Under the pieces are notes generated by a model, which made no database searches, was not told where the DNA came from, and saw only the letters and a program-made list of their open reading frames with translations. A stretch of 64,000 bases of DNA from Maritalea porphyrae. GTDB lineage: Bacteria > Pseudomonadota > Alphaproteobacteria > Rhizobiales > Devosiaceae. The DNA lies in assembly GCF_030159895.1 (NCBI RefSeq), contig NZ_BSNI01000002.1, forward strand, positions 1,142,306 through 1,206,305. Reading direction: 5' to 3'. The position numbers and the translations under genes are program-made. This document shows positions 1-7,537 of the stretch, piece after piece. Each line of letters begins with the position of its first letter. Within the stretch, counting starts at the first letter, position 1.

Positions 1-1
1 G

Positions 2-343
2 CAAGAAGGCGACAGTTTGGAAAAAGCAGCGACGGGCGCGGCAAGGGACCGCTTGCGCGCAGTGCTTTTGACCTCGCTCACCACCATTGGTGGACTAACA
101 CCGCTTCTGTTCGAAACAAGTCTGCAAGCGCAGTTCCTGATCCCCATGGCCATCACCATTGTGTTTGGCCTTGGACTAGCAACGACTTTGGTGCTGTTCC
201 TTGTGCCTGCCTTTATCGGCATTGGCGCAGATATTGGCGCATTCTTTGGTTGGTTGTTCCTTCGAAAAGGCGCACCAACCTTCCGCGGGATGTTGCGCGG
301 TGACCACCACACCGTGCCCCGCGGTCCTGAACTGGAGGGTTAG
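2..343 (+). CDS. RND-family efflux transporter, C-terminal fragment
   Basis: The gene enters from the left edge, so only about 113 C-terminal residues are visible. The frame is open from base 2. The sequence [20 protein letters not shown] followed by a hydrophobic stretch with [12 protein letters not shown] and a second hydrophobic helix is the typical end of the inner-membrane pump subunit of RND exporters (AcrB/HAE-1-like), covering the last two to three transmembrane helices. A short cytoplasmic tail rich in Gly, Pro and Arg follows. RND pumps use the proton gradient to drive efflux through a periplasmic adaptor and an outer-membrane channel; those partners would lie upstream, outside the window. 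Substrate cannot be inferred. Confidence 0.85.
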   Translation, partial: QEGDSLEKAATGAARDRLRAVLLTSLTTIGGLTPLLFETSLQAQFLIPMAITIVFGLGLATTLVLFLVPAFIGIGADIGAFFGWLFLRKGAPTFRGMLRGDHHTVPRGPELEG

Positions 344-462
344 AAAGGGCTTAGTGCGTCAAGCGCCTCTGATTTGAGGTGGAAAGAAGCGATTGCGGCT
401 GGTGGCGGGTAATGAGACCAATTCAGACATTGGTTCATAGTGTAAATCTGCGTGGACTCCGG

Positions 463-711
463 TCAGCCCTTCGGGGTCTTATCATGTTTTTTCAACATTA
501 GTAGTGCGCGACAAGTGTCAAATGCGACTACGAACGGAAAAACAACCAATAAAATGGCAAGCCCCGAGCCATATCGAGAGTTCCAACCCGATGCGACAAA
601 TATATAGAACAACAAAACAACGAACCACATTACCATGGCGCGTACGTTGTTTTTGATCCTTGCTGGTGGATCGTTGGTCTTTCGCAAGTTTTTACTCCAA
701 TCTACCTTCAT
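463..711 (-). CDS. small two-helix membrane protein, unknown function
   Basis: This 82-residue protein has a basic N-terminus (MKVDWSKNLRK), two hydrophobic helices at about residues 26-42 and 50-64, and a short Lys-rich tail, so it is probably an inner-membrane hairpin with both ends in the cytoplasm. I recognise no family. It converges on the RND gene and lies downstream of trkH in the same direction, with about 100 bases between. The plausible composition and clear membrane pattern favour a real gene, but there is no homology evidence. Confidence 0.5.
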   Translation of the reverse strand: MKVDWSKNLRKTNDPPARIKNNVRAMVMWFVVLLFYIFVASGWNSRYGSGLAILLVVFPFVVAFDTCRALLMLKKHDKTPKG

Positions 712-810
712 CCAATTCCCACTGTATCATCGCTGACAAGTGCGGATGTAATCATTTTGCAACCTCGTCCACTTTGCCGACATTCGAGTACCGCGCTAGC
801 CTATCAGTTT

Positions 811-2256
811 TTAACTTCTCCAGAAGCGCGGCAAAAACACCACGATCACTGTGAAAATCTCCAAGCGCCCAACAATCATGCCGGTGGATAATAGCCATTT
901 CGAGATATCGGGCAGGGATGAGAAATTGCCCGAAGGGCCAATGATGTCGCCCAGGCCGGGGCCAACGTTAGAAATGGCCGTGGCTGCGCCAGAAAATGCA
1001 GTTAAACTATCAAGTCCGGTGAGGCTAAGGGCCAGTGCAAGCACCATAAAGGCTGCGATATATAAGAAGATAAAGCTCATCACCGAGGCTGAAACATCGT
1101 CGGTCAAAATGCTTCCATTGTAGCGTTTCACAAATACGCCAGATGGGAATAATATTTCGCGCACATGTTGTTTGAGGTCTAAAAACAGCACTTGGAACCG
1201 AAAGATTTTGATGCCGCAACTTGTCGAGCCTGCGCAGCCGCCAATAAAGGTGATGATGAAAAAGGCCGACACGGCAAACCCGCCCCACTGGCCATAATCC
1301 GTGGTGGCATAGCCAGTGCCGGTCAATATGGAAATCACTGAAAACAGTGCGTGACGAACAGCGGTTTCGCCTTGCTCGATATTGTTCAGGATTTGGGTGA
1401 GCACCATGACAAAACTGAGCGCCAATATCAGCCCCATAAAGGTGCGCACTTGGCTATCGCGCAGCAACGGACGCCATGCGCCCTGCAACACGCCAACATA
1501 AAGCAAGAACGGCAGCGAACCCAAAATCATGAAGGTGATCGCTGTATAGTCGACCATCGCTGAATTGAACGCGCCGATTGAAGCATCGCGGGTGGAAAAG
1601 CCACCAGTTGCCACCGTCGTCATCGCGTGCACAAGCGCATCAAACAAAGACATGCCTGCCGCCCAATAGCAGATGGCACAAAGCAGGGTGAGCAGCAGAT
1701 AGATCGACATCATGCCCGAAGCGATTTGCGCCGCGCGCGGCAAAATCTTGTCCGGCGTGTCAAAGGCTTCGGCCTTAAACATCTGCATGCCACCAATTTG
1801 CAGCATGGGCAAAACGGCAACCGCCATCACGATGATACCCAAGCCGCCAAACCATTCAAGCAGGCCACGCCACAACAAAATGCCGGGCGGCAGATTATCG
1901 AGTCCGGTGATCACGGTGGCGCCGGTGGTGGTTAGCCCGGACATCGATTCAAAAAACGAGTCCGTATAGCTCAAGCCAAGTTCAGCCCAGTAAAAGGGCA
2001 GGGCACCAAACATCGCCAACACAACCCACACCAAAGCGGTCATCAAGAATGCCTGGCGGATGGTCAATGCGCGATCACGTTGATAGGTCGCAGCCCATGT
2101 GCCCGCCCCCAAAAGTGTGGTGATGAGCCCAGTTGTAACGAACACAATCCAGTCGGGGTTGCCCACAAGCGCATCGGCAATGGCTGGCAAAAACATAGAG
2201 CAGCCAAGCGTTGCGGTCAGCACGCCGATAATCATCAAAACGGGGCGAATTTCCAT
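811..2256 (-). CDS. trkH: TrkH-type potassium uptake protein
   Basis: A 481-residue integral membrane protein of the Trk/Ktr/HKT superfamily, the K+-translocating subunit of the Trk system. Four selectivity-filter loops can be recognised in order: TTTGATV (about residue 110), ATGGFST (about 216), GTGYATT (about 312) and SNVGPG (about 430). Length matches TrkH (about 480). TrkH normally works with the cytoplasmic NAD-binding gate protein TrkA, which is not in this window. The start ATG at 2256 gives MEIRPVLMIIGVL, a normal TrkH N-terminus. The gene is divergent from the CDP-alcohol phosphatidyltransferase gene, so the roughly 140 bases between them should hold both promoters. Confidence 0.93.
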   Translation of the reverse strand: MEIRPVLMIIGVLTATLGCSMFLPAIADALVGNPDWIVFVTTGLITTLLGAGTWAATYQRDRALTIRQAFLMTALVWVVLAMFGALPFYWAELGLSYTDSFFESMSGLTTTGATVITGLDNLPPGILLWRGLLEWFGGLGIIVMAVAVLPMLQIGGMQMFKAEAFDTPDKILPRAAQIASGMMSIYLLLTLLCAICYWAAGMSLFDALVHAMTTVATGGFSTRDASIGAFNSAMVDYTAITFMILGSLPFLLYVGVLQGAWRPLLRDSQVRTFMGLILALSFVMVLTQILNNIEQGETAVRHALFSVISILTGTGYATTDYGQWGGFAVSAFFIITFIGGCAGSTSCGIKIFRFQVLFLDLKQHVREILFPSGVFVKRYNGSILTDDVSASVMSFIFLYIAAFMVLALALSLTGLDSLTAFSGAATAISNVGPGLGDIIGPSGNFSSLPDISKWLLSTGMIVGRLEIFTVIVVFLPRFWRS

Positions 2257-2395
2257 ATATGCTGTGCCGTGTCCGATATTGCTTGTCGCTAGAGATATAA
2301 AGCCCTAGCACACTCTTTGATAACAAGAAAATGACCAATTCACTTTGCCACAATGTGTTAGCTTGTGTTCAACGACCAAAGAAAAGGAGCAATGT

Positions 2396-3007
2396 GTGCT
2401 CGACGGATATGCCCGCAAAATCATAGATGGCCCGCTCAATATGGTGGGCAAGCAGATCGCCAAGACCGGTGTCACCGCCAATCAGGTCACGCTGGCAGGG
2501 CTCGTTCTGGGGCTCATCGCTGCGCTTCTTATTGCGTTAGGCAATGTGCAAGCCGGGCTTTGGATCTTGTTGATTTCGCGTGTGGCAGATGGTCTTGATG
2601 GCGCCGTGGCGCGGGCCACCCACAAAACCGATTTTGGCGGGTTCTGGGACATCGTGGCCGATTTCTTCTTCTACGGCGCGATCCCTGTCGCTTTTGTTAT
2701 CCTTGATCCAACCAACAACGCAATTGCGGGCGCTGTTTTGTTGATGTCGTTTTACTTTAATGGCGGCACGTTTTTGGGCTACGCCATTTTGGCGGAAAAG
2801 CACAAATTGAGCACAGAGCAGCGCGGATCAAAGTCGCTTTATTTCTCAACTGGATTGCTTGAAGGCACCGAAACAATTGCGTTTTTCGTCGCGTGTTGCG
2901 TGTGGCCGCAACATTTTGCCATCATGGCTTATTTGTTCGCTGCGGCGTGTTTTTACACCGCAGCATCACGTATTTGGCTGGCTTATCAGGAATTCTCAAC
3001 CCGCTAG
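2396..3007 (+). CDS. CDP-alcohol phosphatidyltransferase family protein
   Basis: A membrane enzyme of the family that transfers a phosphatidyl group from CDP-diacylglycerol to an alcohol, as in phosphatidylglycerophosphate or phosphatidylcholine synthesis. The signature DG-x2-AR...G-x3-D-x3-D is present (DGAVAR, then GGFWDIVAD), but 7 rather than the usual 8 residues separate AR from the next Gly. The open frame begins at a TTG at 2345; I prefer GTG at 2396 because AAGGAG lies at 2384-2389, six bases upstream, giving 203 residues starting VLDGYARKIIDGP. Several hydrophobic helices follow. The acceptor alcohol cannot be told from sequence. The stop codon shares the four bases CTAG with the stop of the convergent metZ. 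Confidence 0.85.
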   Translation: MLDGYARKIIDGPLNMVGKQIAKTGVTANQVTLAGLVLGLIAALLIALGNVQAGLWILLISRVADGLDGAVARATHKTDFGGFWDIVADFFFYGAIPVAFVILDPTNNAIAGAVLLMSFYFNGGTFLGYAILAEKHKLSTEQRGSKSLYFSTGLLEGTETIAFFVACCVWPQHFAIMAYLFAAACFYTAASRIWLAYQEFSTR

Positions 3008-4233
3008 ATTTGGTCCAATGCGAAGGCAAAATCATCGATCAAATCTTGCCCGTCTTCCAAACCAACCGACAAGCGCAACAGTTTGCGGTTGATGCCAGCT
3101 TCTAGCCGCTCTTCTTCAGAAAAGCGCTGGTGCGTGGTAGTCGCTGGGTGCGTGATGATTGATTTTGCGTCGCCAAGGTTGTTGGAGATTTTGATCACGC
3201 TTAGCGCATCAGCCAATTTGAACGCGTTTTCTTGATTATCGCCTGACCCGTCGCCCGCATTACTTTTTACTTCCATTGCCAACATGGTCGAACCAGCGCT
3301 CATCTGGCGCATGCCCAATTCATATTGCGGGTGCGATTTGTGGTGCGGATAGAACACCTTTTCAATTTTCGGATGATCGGCCAAAAAGTCAGCCAACGCC
3401 GCTGCTGATGCGGTCATTTTTTCAACGCGCAGCGCAAGCGTTTCCAAACCCTTGAGTAACACCCAAGCATTGAACGGGCTTATGGTTGGGCCGGTTTGGC
3501 GGATGATGGTATGCACATCCGCTTCGATCAATTCTTTAGAGCCAAGAATAACCCCGCCCATGCAACGACCCTGACCATCAATGTGTTTGGTCGCTGAATA
3601 GGTTACCAGATCGGCCCCAAGCGCCAACGGTTTTTGATAAAGTGGCGTTGCAAACACATTATCAACGATCAGCACAGCGCCATGGGCGTGGGCGATCTCC
3701 GCAACGGCTTTGATGTCGACCAATTCAAGCGTTGGATTGGTCGGCGTCTCAATGAAGATGGCTTTTGTGTTTGGCTTCATCGCCCGCGCAAAATTCTCAG
3801 GGTCGCGCCCATCAATGATGGTGGATTGAACGCCCCAGCGTGGCAAATAGTCTTCAACCACAAACCGACAGCCGCCAAACAATGCGCGAGATGCAACCAC
3901 ATGGTCGCCAGCACGCACCTGGCTCATTACCGCCGTGGTTACCGCCGCCATGCCCGTTGCTGTTGCGCGCGCAGCTTCTGCGCCTTCAAGCAAACACATC
4001 CGATCTTGAAACATATCGTATGACGGGTTGGAAAAGCGCGAATAAATATGTCCGTCATCTTCGCCCATAAACCGCGCTTCTGCAGCAGCCGATGAGTCAT
4101 AGATGAAGCCAGAATTCAGATACAAAGCTTCAGACGTTTCACCGTGCTGGCTTCGGTTTGTGCCGCCATGCACCAACTGCGTTGCGGCGCGCTGGTTTTT
4201 CGGGTCCGCCAATGGGTTTTTTGCGTTGGCCAT
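3004..4233 (-). CDS. metZ: O-succinylhomoserine sulfhydrylase (MetZ)
   Basis: A PLP enzyme of the Cys/Met-metabolism family that makes homocysteine from O-succinylhomoserine and sulfide in methionine biosynthesis. The PLP lysine lies in SATKHIDGQGRCMGG, a form typical of MetZ; the cofactor Asp is in VLIVDNVFATP, and the active-site region YSRFSNPSYDMF is intact. The open frame extends to 4329, but that extension (poor composition) lies inside the leader riboswitch. ATG at 4233 (MANAKNPLADPKNQRAATQLVHGG) has GGAG upstream and matches family length (409 residues). Expression is almost certainly controlled by the SAM-II riboswitch just upstream, so high S-adenosylmethionine should switch it off. 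Confidence 0.93.
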   Translation of the reverse strand: MANAKNPLADPKNQRAATQLVHGGTNRSQHGETSEALYLNSGFIYDSSAAAEARFMGEDDGHIYSRFSNPSYDMFQDRMCLLEGAEAARATATGMAAVTTAVMSQVRAGDHVVASRALFGGCRFVVEDYLPRWGVQSTIIDGRDPENFARAMKPNTKAIFIETPTNPTLELVDIKAVAEIAHAHGAVLIVDNVFATPLYQKPLALGADLVTYSATKHIDGQGRCMGGVILGSKELIEADVHTIIRQTGPTISPFNAWVLLKGLETLALRVEKMTASAAALADFLADHPKIEKVFYPHHKSHPQYELGMRQMSAGSTMLAMEVKSNAGDGSGDNQENAFKLADALSVIKISNNLGDAKSIITHPATTTHQRFSEEERLEAGINRKLLRLSVGLEDGQDLIDDFAFALDQI

Positions 4234-4250
4234 ATTCTTGTACTCCAAAC

Positions 4251-4276
4251 AAAAATGCCGACCCATTTTGGCCGGC
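4251..4276 (-). terminator. terminator-like hairpin in the metZ leader
   Basis: Read on the minus strand, GCCGGCC (4276-4270) pairs with GGTCGGC (4263-4257) with one G-T wobble, around a 6-base loop, and is followed by five T (4255-4251). This is a classic intrinsic terminator shape, only about 20 bases before the metZ start and directly after the SAM-II aptamer. GTCGACC at 4288-4282 can pair with the same 3' arm, giving a possible antiterminator. The structures are read from the sequence; their use in regulation is inference. Confidence 0.6.
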
Positions 4277-4280
4277 AATA

Positions 4281-4340
4281 CGGTCGACTTTAGCAACTTG
4301 TTTAAGGTGGCTGCAATCAGACCGGCCAAATCACCACCAT
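4281..4340 (-). promoter_or_regulatory. SAM-II (SAM-alpha) riboswitch upstream of metZ
   Basis: On the minus strand the leader contains the hallmark blocks of the SAM-II aptamer in order: GGTGGTGATTTGG, then GCAGCCACC, then TTAAACAAGTTGCTAAA. GGTGG (5') pairs with CCACC to form P1, and the 3' TAAACAAG...GCTAAA part forms the pseudoknot. SAM-II is known from alphaproteobacterial metA, metX and metZ leaders, where SAM binding represses expression. It ends about 50 bases before the metZ start. The match is by conserved sequence blocks, not by a covariance search. Confidence 0.9.
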
Positions 4341-4434
4341 TTCAGTGATCTAATGCCAATTGCACCTTGGCGTCAATGCCAATGATTGCTAGGGAAGAGG
4401 CAACAAGAAAGTATGGGCGGGGCAATTTTTTAAT

Positions 4435-5529
4435 ATGGCAAACGCAACAGGCATCTTTTCTGCGCGCATGATTGCAGACCTAAACGCTGCTGGGGCCATC
4501 AAGACATCAAAACCGTTTGACGATGATCAGGTGCAACCAGCCAGCTTGGACTTGCGGCTCGGCAATATCGCCTATCGCGTTCGCGCCAGCTTTTTGCCCG
4601 GACCAGGCAGTTCGGTGCAAGAGCGCATCAACGAGTTAAAGCTGCACGAAATCGATCTTACCATCGGCGCGGTGCTGGAACGTGGGTGCGTTTATATTGT
4701 GCCATTGATGGAAAGCTTGGCATTGCCAAAAAGCGTTTCAGCCACCACTAACCCAAAAAGCTCAACAGGCCGCCTAGATATCTTTACCCGCGTCATCACC
4801 GATCAGGGGCGCGCGTTTGATACGGTGCCTGAAGGGTATGAGGGCCAGCTCTTTCTAGAAGTCAGCCCACGCACATTCCCTGTGTTGGTGCGCCAAGGTT
4901 CACGCCTGAGCCAAATTCGTTTCCGCGAAGGCGATACCCGCCTCAACTTGGCGGAGCACCAAGCGTTGCATAAAGAGCAAACGCTCGTATTTGACGAAAA
5001 TGCCCCCGTCGACAATGGCGTTGCTTTGTCGATTGACTTGCAAGGCGGTGATCGCGGCGGACTTATCGGCTATCGCTCAAAACGTCACACCGCGGTTGTG
5101 GATGTGGACAAAAAAGCGGCGCTGGATGTCTTAGATTTCTGGGAGCCGCTCTATGATCGCGGCACGGGCGAATTGATCCTTGATCCGGATGAGTTTTATA
5201 TCCTTGTTTCGCGCGAAGCTGTGCATGTGCCACCGGACTATGCCGCTGAGATGGTGCCGTTTGACCCGCTCGTTGGCGAATTCCGTGTACACTATGCAGG
5301 CTTTTTCGATCCGGGCTTCGGCCATGCAGGCGCTGCGGGCGCTGGCAGCCGCGCGGTTTTGGAAGTGCGTTCTCGTGAAGTGCCATTTTTAGTGGAGCAC
5401 GGCCAAACCATTGGTCGCTTGATTTATGAGCGTATGGCTGAACGTCCAGACAATCTTTATGGCGCGGACCTTGGATCAAACTACCAAGGCCAGCACCTTA
5501 AATTGTCAAAGCATTTCAAAGCGAATTAG
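4435..5529 (+). CDS. dcd: 2'-deoxycytidine 5'-triphosphate deaminase (long form)
   Basis: This protein deaminates dCTP to dUTP, feeding thymidylate synthesis. At 364 residues it is the long alphaproteobacterial form, in which two dUTPase-like beta domains are joined; E. coli Dcd is about 193. The N-terminal half carries QPASLDLRLG and NPKSSTGRLDIFTRV with GYEGQLFLEVSPR, covering the catalytic Ser/Arg/Glu region. The C-terminal half repeats the pattern in FDPGFG, RAVLEVRS and GQTIGRL. The start ATG gives MANATGIFSARMIADL. It is divergent from metZ, an arrangement common in Rhizobiales; the roughly 95 bases between riboswitch and dcd should hold both promoters. No evidence links it to methionine control. 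Confidence 0.92.
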   Translation: MANATGIFSARMIADLNAAGAIKTSKPFDDDQVQPASLDLRLGNIAYRVRASFLPGPGSSVQERINELKLHEIDLTIGAVLERGCVYIVPLMESLALPKSVSATTNPKSSTGRLDIFTRVITDQGRAFDTVPEGYEGQLFLEVSPRTFPVLVRQGSRLSQIRFREGDTRLNLAEHQALHKEQTLVFDENAPVDNGVALSIDLQGGDRGGLIGYRSKRHTAVVDVDKKAALDVLDFWEPLYDRGTGELILDPDEFYILVSREAVHVPPDYAAEMVPFDPLVGEFRVHYAGFFDPGFGHAGAAGAGSRAVLEVRSREVPFLVEHGQTIGRLIYERMAERPDNLYGADLGSNYQGQHLKLSKHFKAN

Positions 5530-5532
5530 GCA

Positions 5533-5850
5533 TTACCGCTTTAACTTCACCGCAGTGCCATAGGCGAGTATTTCAGCTGCGCCTTGGGTGATCATTGAGG
5601 TCGTGAAATTCACCCCAATTATGGCATCTGCGCCTTGACGTTCCGCGTCACGAACCATGCGGTCCATGGCTTGCTCGCGCGCTTCAGCCATCAGTTTGGT
5701 GTATTCGCTGACTTCGCCACCAACCAAGTTGCGCAATCCCGCAATAATATCGGTGCCAACATGTTTGGCGCGGATGGTATTGCCTCTTGCAATGCCTAGT
5801 GTTTCAACGATTTCACCTTCGGCAACGTCAATGCCTGTTGTAATGATCAC
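5533..5850 (-). CDS. YbjQ family (UPF0145) protein
   Basis: A 105-residue protein with the family's conserved pattern: VETLGIARGNTIRAKHVGTDI near the start, then RMVRDAERQGADAIIGVNF. YbjQ proteins form pentameric beta-alpha barrels; the family is often described as putative heavy-metal binding, but its function is not established. Length matches the family. The next gene upstream on this strand, a small membrane protein, ends 5 bases before this start, so the two are probably cotranscribed. The gene converges with dcd at a distance of only 3 bases. Confidence 0.85.
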   Translation of the reverse strand: MIITTGIDVAEGEIVETLGIARGNTIRAKHVGTDIIAGLRNLVGGEVSEYTKLMAEAREQAMDRMVRDAERQGADAIIGVNFTTSMITQGAAEILAYGTAVKLKR

Positions 5851-5855
5851 TGCGG

Positions 5856-6065
5856 CTACTCCTCAATATTCTTTTCGTAATAATTGTCTTCTTCGTTGGT
5901 CATGCGCTGATAAATCACGCGACCAAGCAGGCCAATGCCAATTGCAGCAAGAATAAAGAATGGCCAAAGCGGTGCGCCCGAAGAGGCGATGCCAAAAAAG
6001 ATCATGCCGAAATAGGCAAGTGCCGCCAACACAACCAAAAGCAGTGCAATTTGTTCAAGTCTCAT
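5856..6065 (-). CDS. small membrane protein upstream of ybjQ
   Basis: A 69-residue protein with two hydrophobic helices (about residues 5-24 and 32-50) and an acidic C-terminal tail (NEEDNYYEKNIEE). The frame can be opened at ATG 6077, but GGAGG lies between that codon and the next in-frame ATG at 6065, five bases before the latter, so translation should begin MRLEQIALLLV. It ends 5 bases before ybjQ and probably forms a two-gene unit with it. I recognise no family; the likely location is the inner membrane. Confidence 0.65.
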   Translation of the reverse strand: MRLEQIALLLVVLAALAYFGMIFFGIASSGAPLWPFFILAAIGIGLLGRVIYQRMTNEEDNYYEKNIEE

Positions 6066-6215
6066 TTCGCCCTCCATGGACGTTGCATATGTGCATGTCC
6101 GTTAAGGTAGGGCGCATTTGTGTTGGCTACAAGAGCGAAGCCAATTTGTGTTGCGAAAATGCGCCACGGATGTTTTGGGATCCGTGACGCATTCTGCCTA
6201 GATTTCGACTTTCGG

Positions 6216-6617
6216 TTACAATAGGCCGGACTGAAAAATCTCAAAAACAATGTAGAGCGTTGACAAGTTCGCCAATCCAAATGCCGGTACGCGAGCAAAT
6301 GGCAGGCCCGTATAGTAGAGCACGCTAAATAGTGCGCGGCCAATAATGATCAGCGTCGCCGCAAATTGAGCGCTGCTGCTATCAAGGCCAATAATGGCCG
6401 CAACGGCCAACACCGGCACGATGTAAGCTGCCGATTCTGTTTGGTTTCTAAATGTATTGGCGATGCGAATGGCGAGGGCGGATTGTTGAACGTCAGCATT
6501 GCGGTTCGACGAAAACCCATATCCAAACCCTTGGGTTGCGTAGGTGAAGAAGATCTGGTTGGCGAGCAGGATCATGGTCAGCAGCGTAAAAGCAATAAGT
6601 GCAGCGGTGAAGGTCAT
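6216..6617 (-). CDS. MAPEG family membrane protein
   Basis: A 133-residue protein with four hydrophobic segments. It resembles the MAPEG family (membrane-associated eicosanoid/glutathione metabolism proteins): the middle section ALAIRIANTFRNQTESAAYIVPVL corresponds to the conserved R-x3-N-x2-E of the family, and FSVLYYTGLPFARVPAFGL to its third/fourth helix region. Eukaryotic members use glutathione; bacterial members are mostly uncharacterised. It is a separate unit transcribed leftward, with about 150 bases before the next gene. Confidence 0.8.
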   Translation of the reverse strand: MTFTAALIAFTLLTMILLANQIFFTYATQGFGYGFSSNRNADVQQSALAIRIANTFRNQTESAAYIVPVLAVAAIIGLDSSSAQFAATLIIIGRALFSVLYYTGLPFARVPAFGLANLSTLYIVFEIFQSGLL

Positions 6618-6865
6618 TCTTGTCTCCAGTTTTCAATTCGCGAGAACAAAGCAAATTCCAAACCGTTGTTAAATCTGAAATACCGATGCGCCGTGGTGCA
6701 GAATTGAACCAGCGTGGGAAGTGAGCAGTAAGGACTTGCAAAAAAAACTTATCCCCGCCCCAAAAGCTTGTGCGATGATGTTCTCACCTTTTCTTGAAAC
6801 GGCTCAGGGCATTGACGAATGTCGGGCGGTGAGGGTTGTTGGTGTGGCGCTAGGGGGATTCCCTT

Positions 6866-6995
6866 TCGTCATGCTCGGGCTTGACCCGAGCATCCATGTT
6901 GCGGTGCTGTGTGGTAAAGCCGCTGTAAAGCTAACAATGCTTTGCCACTTGTCCGCTCATCATGGACCCTCGGGTCAAGCCCGAGGGTGACGATA
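6866..6995. repeat. REP-like element with two facing palindromes
   Basis: Two hairpin-forming palindromes face each other about 60 bases apart: GCTCGGGCTTGACCCGAGC at 6873-6891 and CCTCGGGTCAAGCCCGAGG at 6968-6986. Their flanks are also inverted: CGTCATG...CATCCATG on the left matches CATGGACC...GGGTGACG on the right. The element is therefore a 130-base inverted pair, a form common to dispersed intergenic repeats of Rhizobiales. Mobility or function is not shown. Confidence 0.75.
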
Positions 6996-7104
6996 GGAGA
7001 GTTGAGCTAACGGCGCCAATAGGTCCCGCATCAACCTCTCGTGGCGTAAACGCCACTTAGTTGTGCGGGACGGTGCGAGAGAGACATAATCTCCACCCGC
7101 ACCA

Positions 7105-7126
7105 CCCCGGACCCGATCCGGGGTCC
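7105..7126. repeat. GC-rich palindrome (REP-like)
   Basis: CCCCGG at 7105-7110 is complementary to CCGGGG at 7118-7123, and overlapping GGACCC/GGGTCC (7109-7114 and 7121-7126) gives an alternative pairing. The core GGACCCGATCCGGGGTCC resembles another widespread short palindrome of alphaproteobacterial intergenic DNA. It may be part of the same repeat cluster as the element at 6866-6995. Confidence 0.6.
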
Positions 7127-7368
7127 AAAACATCCTTCAAAGAAAAGGGGATGGTTGAAAGGCAAGACGTTTGCCTTTCGCTTGAAAGTTAAATGTCCAG
7201 TCTGACGCCGAAGGCAGATGTCAGTCATTAGTGGGTTGGTTCCCATTGGATCAGCGATGATCTGCAATCTGGAGCAGTAATGTTCAAAACCACGGATTGT
7301 GATGCATTTAAAGAGGATAGACGGGTGAGCACCTCGGGGCATTTTCTTTTCAAGCAGCAAGCCATTTG

Positions 7369-7429
7369 CGCGAGGCGTTTTACGTCTCTTTACTAACTAC
7401 ACAGATGACGAGACCAAAAACGCCTCGCG
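7369..7429. repeat. 13-bp inverted repeat with 35-base spacer
   Basis: CGCGAGGCGTTTT at 7369-7381 is the exact reverse complement of AAAACGCCTCGCG at 7417-7429. Inside it GTCTC and GAGAC can extend the pairing after a small bulge. The arms could fold as a cruciform or RNA stem-loop. There is no transposase or target duplication visible, so I do not call it a transposon. Confidence 0.65.
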
Positions 7430-7444
7430 TCCTGACATTTTTTC

Positions 7445-7482
7445 GTGCCGCCGTTGGTCGCTGACGCTACCGACCCCGGCAC
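7445..7482. repeat. interrupted inverted repeat
   Basis: GTGCCG (7445-7450) pairs with CGGCAC (7477-7482), and inside it GGTCG (7456-7460) pairs with CGACC (7471-7475). It lies about 55 bases beyond the MATE stop codon. It has no T-run on the side expected for a terminator, so it is listed as a repeat only. Confidence 0.4.
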
Positions 7483-7537
7483 CCCCGCCAATTATCCCTC
7501 CAAAGCAAATCGCTTGTGGAGCTAACGCTGTTTAAGT

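Larger units (their letters stand above)
6618..7537. other. 920-base gene-poor region with palindromic repeats
   Basis: No open frame here has recognisable coding character. The region instead holds at least five inverted repeats, listed separately. One frame reading through the first repeat gives VMLGLDPSIH, a peptide often annotated in alphaproteobacterial genomes as a spurious ORF because it is produced by a dispersed palindromic repeat. It separates the MAPEG gene from the MATE exporter gene, both leftward, so the MATE promoter should not be here and no function is evident. Confidence 0.7.

Noticed and set aside
364-434. two weak hairpins after the RND gene as terminators
   Set aside because: Stems of only six bp and no T-run; too weak to call a terminator.
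6721-6990. 89-codon open frame containing VMLGLDPSIH
   Set aside because: The peptide is produced by a dispersed palindromic repeat that gives spurious ORFs in many alphaproteobacterial genomes; no ribosome-binding site or coding pattern.
7031-7360. 109-codon leftward frame in the gene-poor region
   Set aside because: Poor composition, runs across a palindrome and no family similarity.
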